A stretch of DNA of 8,375 nt from Spirochaetaceae bacterium. Its GTDB lineage: Bacteria; Spirochaetota; Spirochaetia; Treponematales; Breznakiellaceae. The position numbers and the translations under genes were made by a program. Location of the stretch: assembly GCA_031269165.1 (NCBI GenBank), contig JAISZQ010000012.1, forward strand, positions 1-8,375, written 5' to 3'. Numbering within the stretch: the first letter of the stretch is position 1; each line of letters opens with the position of its first letter. Below the pieces are notes generated by a model. That model made no database searches. It had not been told where the DNA came from and saw only the letters and a program-made list of their open reading frames with translations. Of the stretch, positions 5,675 through 8,375 are shown piece by piece.

Positions 5675-6693
5675 ATCCGCTCCTTGTTCGCCGCCAACGC
5701 TCTGCGCCGCGCGGCCCTGTTCTGAATTATGATACCGATAGAGTCAAAAGAAATGGCAAGCACGACAACCACGCCGCTCACGGCAGTTTGCCAATACACG
5801 TTCACACCCAGAAGCACGATCATATTTTGAATAATACTGATGATACACGCGCCCAAAAGCGCCCCGGCCGGGTTGCCGATGCCGCCGGTAAGCGCGACAC
5901 CGCCGATGACCGAGGCCGCGATGGAGTTCATCGGCCACGCATCCCCAATACTGGGTTGGGACGCGCCCAGCCGCGCAACCATTAAAATACCGGCAAACGC
6001 CGATAAAACGCCGACAAGCCCATACGTTAAGGTTCGTACAAAAGTTACGTTGATGCCTAAAATTTCCGCCGCGTCACGGCTGTTGCCGATCGCGTAAATA
6101 TAACGGCCAAACACCGTTTTTTGTGTGATAAACAAGACCAGAAGCAGGATAATAACGGTAAACACAAAAGGCATCGGTATGCCCAGCAAATCGCCTTTGC
6201 CAAGAAACTGAATGCTTTGCGGAATGTTTATGATGGCCTTCCCTTTCGTAAGCACCAGGTTGATGCCCCCGTACAACCCCTGCATACCGATCGTAACAAC
6301 CATGGCGTTTAAGCGAAGCCGGGTAATAATCGTGCCGTTCAAAAGCCCGAATATACCGCCCAAAAGCAGGCAGACGACGAGTACCGGGGCCGGGTGAAAG
6401 CCCAATTGTACCATCATGATGCCCGCCAAAACGCCGCTGAGCGAGGCCATCTTTCCTACAGACAGATCCAGCTCGCCCAAGAGCAAAAGACACGATTGCC
6501 CGGTGGCGATAATCGACACGAACGCCAAATCTCTGACAACAGACTGCAAGTTAAATTTCGTCAGAAAATTCGGCGACGCCGCCATAGCAATAACGATCAT
6601 CCCCGCCAGTACGATAGCAATATTCAACAGCTTGCTTTTCTTTCCCGCTTGAGTCAATTTTTTTAATCCCGCTTGAACGTTAAACCGCCCCAT
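5671..6693 (-). CDS. Sugar ABC permease, RbsC type
   Basis: 340 residues of the branched-chain/ribose-type permease family, with many hydrophobic segments, consistent with 8-10 membrane helices. Family landmarks: GELDLSVG (73-80, matching the usual GGIDLSVG), GRYIYAIGNSRDAAEILGIN (196-215), the region that contacts the ATPase, and ASVIGGVALTGGIGNPAGA (260-278). In E. coli-like systems such a permease forms a homodimer that works with one RbsA-type ATPase and a periplasmic binding protein. The ATG has AAGGAG 7 nt upstream and follows the ATPase gene after 14 nt. Its last codons hold the Shine-Dalgarno of the next gene. The substrate (pentose, hexose or polyol) is not readable from the permease. 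Confidence 0.93.
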   Translation of the reverse strand: MGRFNVQAGLKKLTQAGKKSKLLNIAIVLAGMIVIAMAASPNFLTKFNLQSVVRDLAFVSIIATGQSCLLLLGELDLSVGKMASLSGVLAGIMMVQLGFHPAPVLVVCLLLGGIFGLLNGTIITRLRLNAMVVTIGMQGLYGGINLVLTKGKAIINIPQSIQFLGKGDLLGIPMPFVFTVIILLLVLFITQKTVFGRYIYAIGNSRDAAEILGINVTFVRTLTYGLVGVLSAFAGILMVARLGASQPSIGDAWPMNSIAASVIGGVALTGGIGNPAGALLGACIISIIQNMIVLLGVNVYWQTAVSGVVVVLAISFDSIGIIIQNRAARRRALAANKERI

Positions 6694-6707
6694 GATACCG
6701 CTCCTTT

Positions 6708-8204
6708 TTACGCTGCCTTTTGTATGCCCATGACGGCATTCAAAAGTTTTGTCTTGTCAACCGGCGCGGAAAATTCCCCCGATTTTTTACCGAAATAGAC
6801 CGCGATCACCTTATTCGCGCACTTCAACACCTCGTTCATTTCAGACGAAATAAGAATGATGCCCATCTGATTCTCCTCGGCAAACTTTTTCATAAGGCGG
6901 TAAATCTCCACCTTGGAACCAATGTCGATGCCTTTCGTCGGCTCGTCAAAAACCAAAATTTTTGGCTGGGCGGACATCGAACGACCGATAATAACTTTTT
7001 GCTGATTCCCGCCGCTTAAATACTGAACAGGCTGAGAAAGCGACGAAACCTTGATGTTATAGGTCTTTATCACCTCTCGCGCCAAATGCTGCTCCTTTCT
7101 TCCCTGAACCACGCCCCCCGGCGAAAACTGCCGCAGGAGAGGCATAGATATATTACTCATCGTCCCAAGTAACGGAAGAATCCCCTGTTGCTTTCGCTCT
7201 TCCGGCAGATAGATAAAACCATTTCGCGCCGAAACAACCGTACTGCCGAATTTCAGCGGGTTGCCTTCCAGTGCCGCCGTCCCGCTCCACACGGGGATAT
7301 ATCCGAACAGCGCCTGCATAATCTCGGTACGCCCGCTTCCTATCAAGCCCGAAAACCCCAGAATCTCGCCCTTGTGAAGCGTAAAATCAATATTGCTGAA
7401 ACGCTCGCCTGAAAGCCCCTTTACCTCAAGCAGCACTTCCTCGCTCACCTTTTCGGAACGGTAATTTTCGGACTGATTGATTTCCCGCCCGACCATCTCG
7501 GAAATAACCCACGGAATATCAACATCGCCGACAGGCGCATGCGCGACCTTTACGCCGTTACGCAGTATGGTTATTTCATCACCAATCGAAAAAATTTCTT
7601 CAAGTTTATGCGAGATAAAAACGACCGCTTTCCCCGCCTCTTTAAGCTGCCGTATCACGTCGAAAAGCCGTTCGACCTCCGTGTTTGTCAGACTGGTTGT
7701 CGGTTCGTCGAGTATTAACGCCTGTGCCGTTTCGTCAACCATCGCGCGGGCGATCTGCAACAACTGCTGTTCAGACACCGAAATGTTCTTTACCGGCGTC
7801 CCCGCGTCGGCACTTATCTGAAAACGTTCAAGCCACGGAGCAGCCATCTGCTGAATATATTGTTTGTTGACCAGACGCCTCTGGATACCGGTCTTGTCAA
7901 ACGGAATAAAAAGATTCTCCGCAACCGTCATCTCCCTGAAAAGATTCAGCTCCTGCGGCACATACGCGATACAATCATGCAATTTTTTATTGCCGTCCCG
8001 ATAAACATCCTGTCCGTTAATGCTGATAGACCCGCTGTCCGGCAGGTATATCCCCTTCAGTATCTTGATAAGCGTACTTTTCCCCGCGCCGTTTTCGCCG
8101 ATAATGCAGTGTATCCTGCCGGCTTCAATACGCAAGCTCACCGAGTCCAGCGCGCGCACGCCAAAAAATTCTTTCGTTATGTTTCGAGCATCTAAAATAC
8201 ACAT
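6708..8204 (-). CDS. Sugar ABC ATPase with two nucleotide-binding domains, RbsA/MglA type
   Basis: 498 residues, standard length for the fused two-domain ATPase of sugar importers. Domain 1: Walker A GENGAGKST (36-44), Q84, a divergent signature SVSEQQ (142-147), Walker B ALILDEP (162-168), H199. The family tag EMVGR is at 236-240. Domain 2 has the degenerate Walker A GLIGSGRTE usual in this family (286-294), PEERK (334-338), a good signature LSGGNQQK (396-403) and FDEPTKGIDIG (419-429). The ATG at 8204 gives the expected N-terminus (ILDARNITKEF), but only GGGTG precedes it as a weak ribosome site; a stronger GGGAGG is too far upstream. No clear promoter is seen in 8205-8256. First gene of operon 2 in view; a binding-protein gene, if any, must lie beyond the window. 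The sugar is unknown. Confidence 0.94.
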   Translation of the reverse strand: MCILDARNITKEFFGVRALDSVSLRIEAGRIHCIIGENGAGKSTLIKILKGIYLPDSGSISINGQDVYRDGNKKLHDCIAYVPQELNLFREMTVAENLFIPFDKTGIQRRLVNKQYIQQMAAPWLERFQISADAGTPVKNISVSEQQLLQIARAMVDETAQALILDEPTTSLTNTEVERLFDVIRQLKEAGKAVVFISHKLEEIFSIGDEITILRNGVKVAHAPVGDVDIPWVISEMVGREINQSENYRSEKVSEEVLLEVKGLSGERFSNIDFTLHKGEILGFSGLIGSGRTEIMQALFGYIPVWSGTAALEGNPLKFGSTVVSARNGFIYLPEERKQQGILPLLGTMSNISMPLLRQFSPGGVVQGRKEQHLAREVIKTYNIKVSSLSQPVQYLSGGNQQKVIIGRSMSAQPKILVFDEPTKGIDIGSKVEIYRLMKKFAEENQMGIILISSEMNEVLKCANKVIAVYFGKKSGEFSAPVDKTKLLNAVMGIQKAA

Positions 8205-8256
8205 GGCACACCCATTCTCGTAGTAAGGGGGAATCCTCCCTCGCGCACAGTCAATT

Positions 8257-8375
8257 GAGGCTGTTCCAAAACCCAGCTAAAGGGGGACGGCAACAGGTTG
8301 CCGCGTCTCCCCCTCGCTCCAGCCGCTTTGCGTCTTACGCTACCCCCTCTACGGGGGTTTACCACCCCCGTAACG
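8257..8375. mobile_element. Family-A element, one end (truncated by window)
   Basis: It begins GAGGCTGTTCCAAAAC (8257-8272) and then matches the reverse complement of 481-577 in order: an A/G-run stem, CCCCCTCGCTCC, a CGCTA block, and CCCCCTCTACGGGG. Perfect hairpins include 8288-8303 (7-bp stem) and 8351-8371 (8-bp stem, loop TTACC). Its other end lies outside the window. It sits 53 bp upstream of the ATPase start codon, so it may separate operon 2 from its original promoter or carry a new one (inference). No gene is seen. Confidence 0.65.

Noticed and set aside
4688..5725. Long plus-strand frame of 345 codons opposite the TIM-barrel gene.
   Set aside because: It is a shadow of the minus-strand isomerase, which has conserved metal ligands and operon overlaps; the plus product is rich in Arg, Phe and His without a family pattern.

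Overview
The window holds two ABC-importer operons, both read on the minus strand. They are separated and flanked by non-coding DNA that is unusually rich in palindromes. The genes have bacterial Shine-Dalgarno sites, 4-nt start/stop overlaps and a sigma70-type promoter, and G+C looks close to 50%. The organism cannot be fixed from the sequence. A Gram-negative, gut-type anaerobe with many dispersed hairpin repeats (for example a Treponema-like spirochaete) is my best guess, at low confidence.

Layout by region: 1-203 is one arm of a dispersed palindromic repeat, called family B here. 203-578 is a MITE-like structured element (family A) with 14-bp inverted ends and a TTA duplication. 579-701 carries a possible terminator of operon 1. 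702-3367 is operon 1: a PotB-like permease, a PotC-like permease and a PotA-like ATPase, for a polyamine, phosphonate, iron or similar substrate. It is driven by a consensus promoter at 3387-3414. 3415-4086 is non-coding and holds a family-A end, two simple inverted repeats, a complete 240-bp family-B element and two hairpins. 4087-8204 is operon 2: a sugar ABC ATPase with two nucleotide-binding domains (RbsA/MglA type), an RbsC-type permease, a xylose-isomerase-like TIM-barrel isomerase/epimerase, and a SIS-domain protein of the 6-phospho-3-hexuloisomerase family. 8257-8375 is another family-A end that runs off the window.

How the genes work together: operon 2 looks like an uptake-plus-isomerisation unit for a sugar or polyol. 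The ATPase and permease import it, and the two isomerases interconvert the sugar or its phosphate. No kinase, dehydrogenase, regulator or binding protein is visible, so the sugar is unknown. Operon 1 is a complete membrane and ATPase module, but it also lacks a substrate-binding protein.

The most unusual content is non-coding. A 124-bp cassette of four hairpins appears to have inserted exactly at the stop codon/Shine-Dalgarno junction between the two isomerase genes, leaving a 7-bp duplication. The dispersed repeats have constant arms around interchangeable small hairpins. I see no defence system, phage gene, CRISPR array, rRNA or tRNA.
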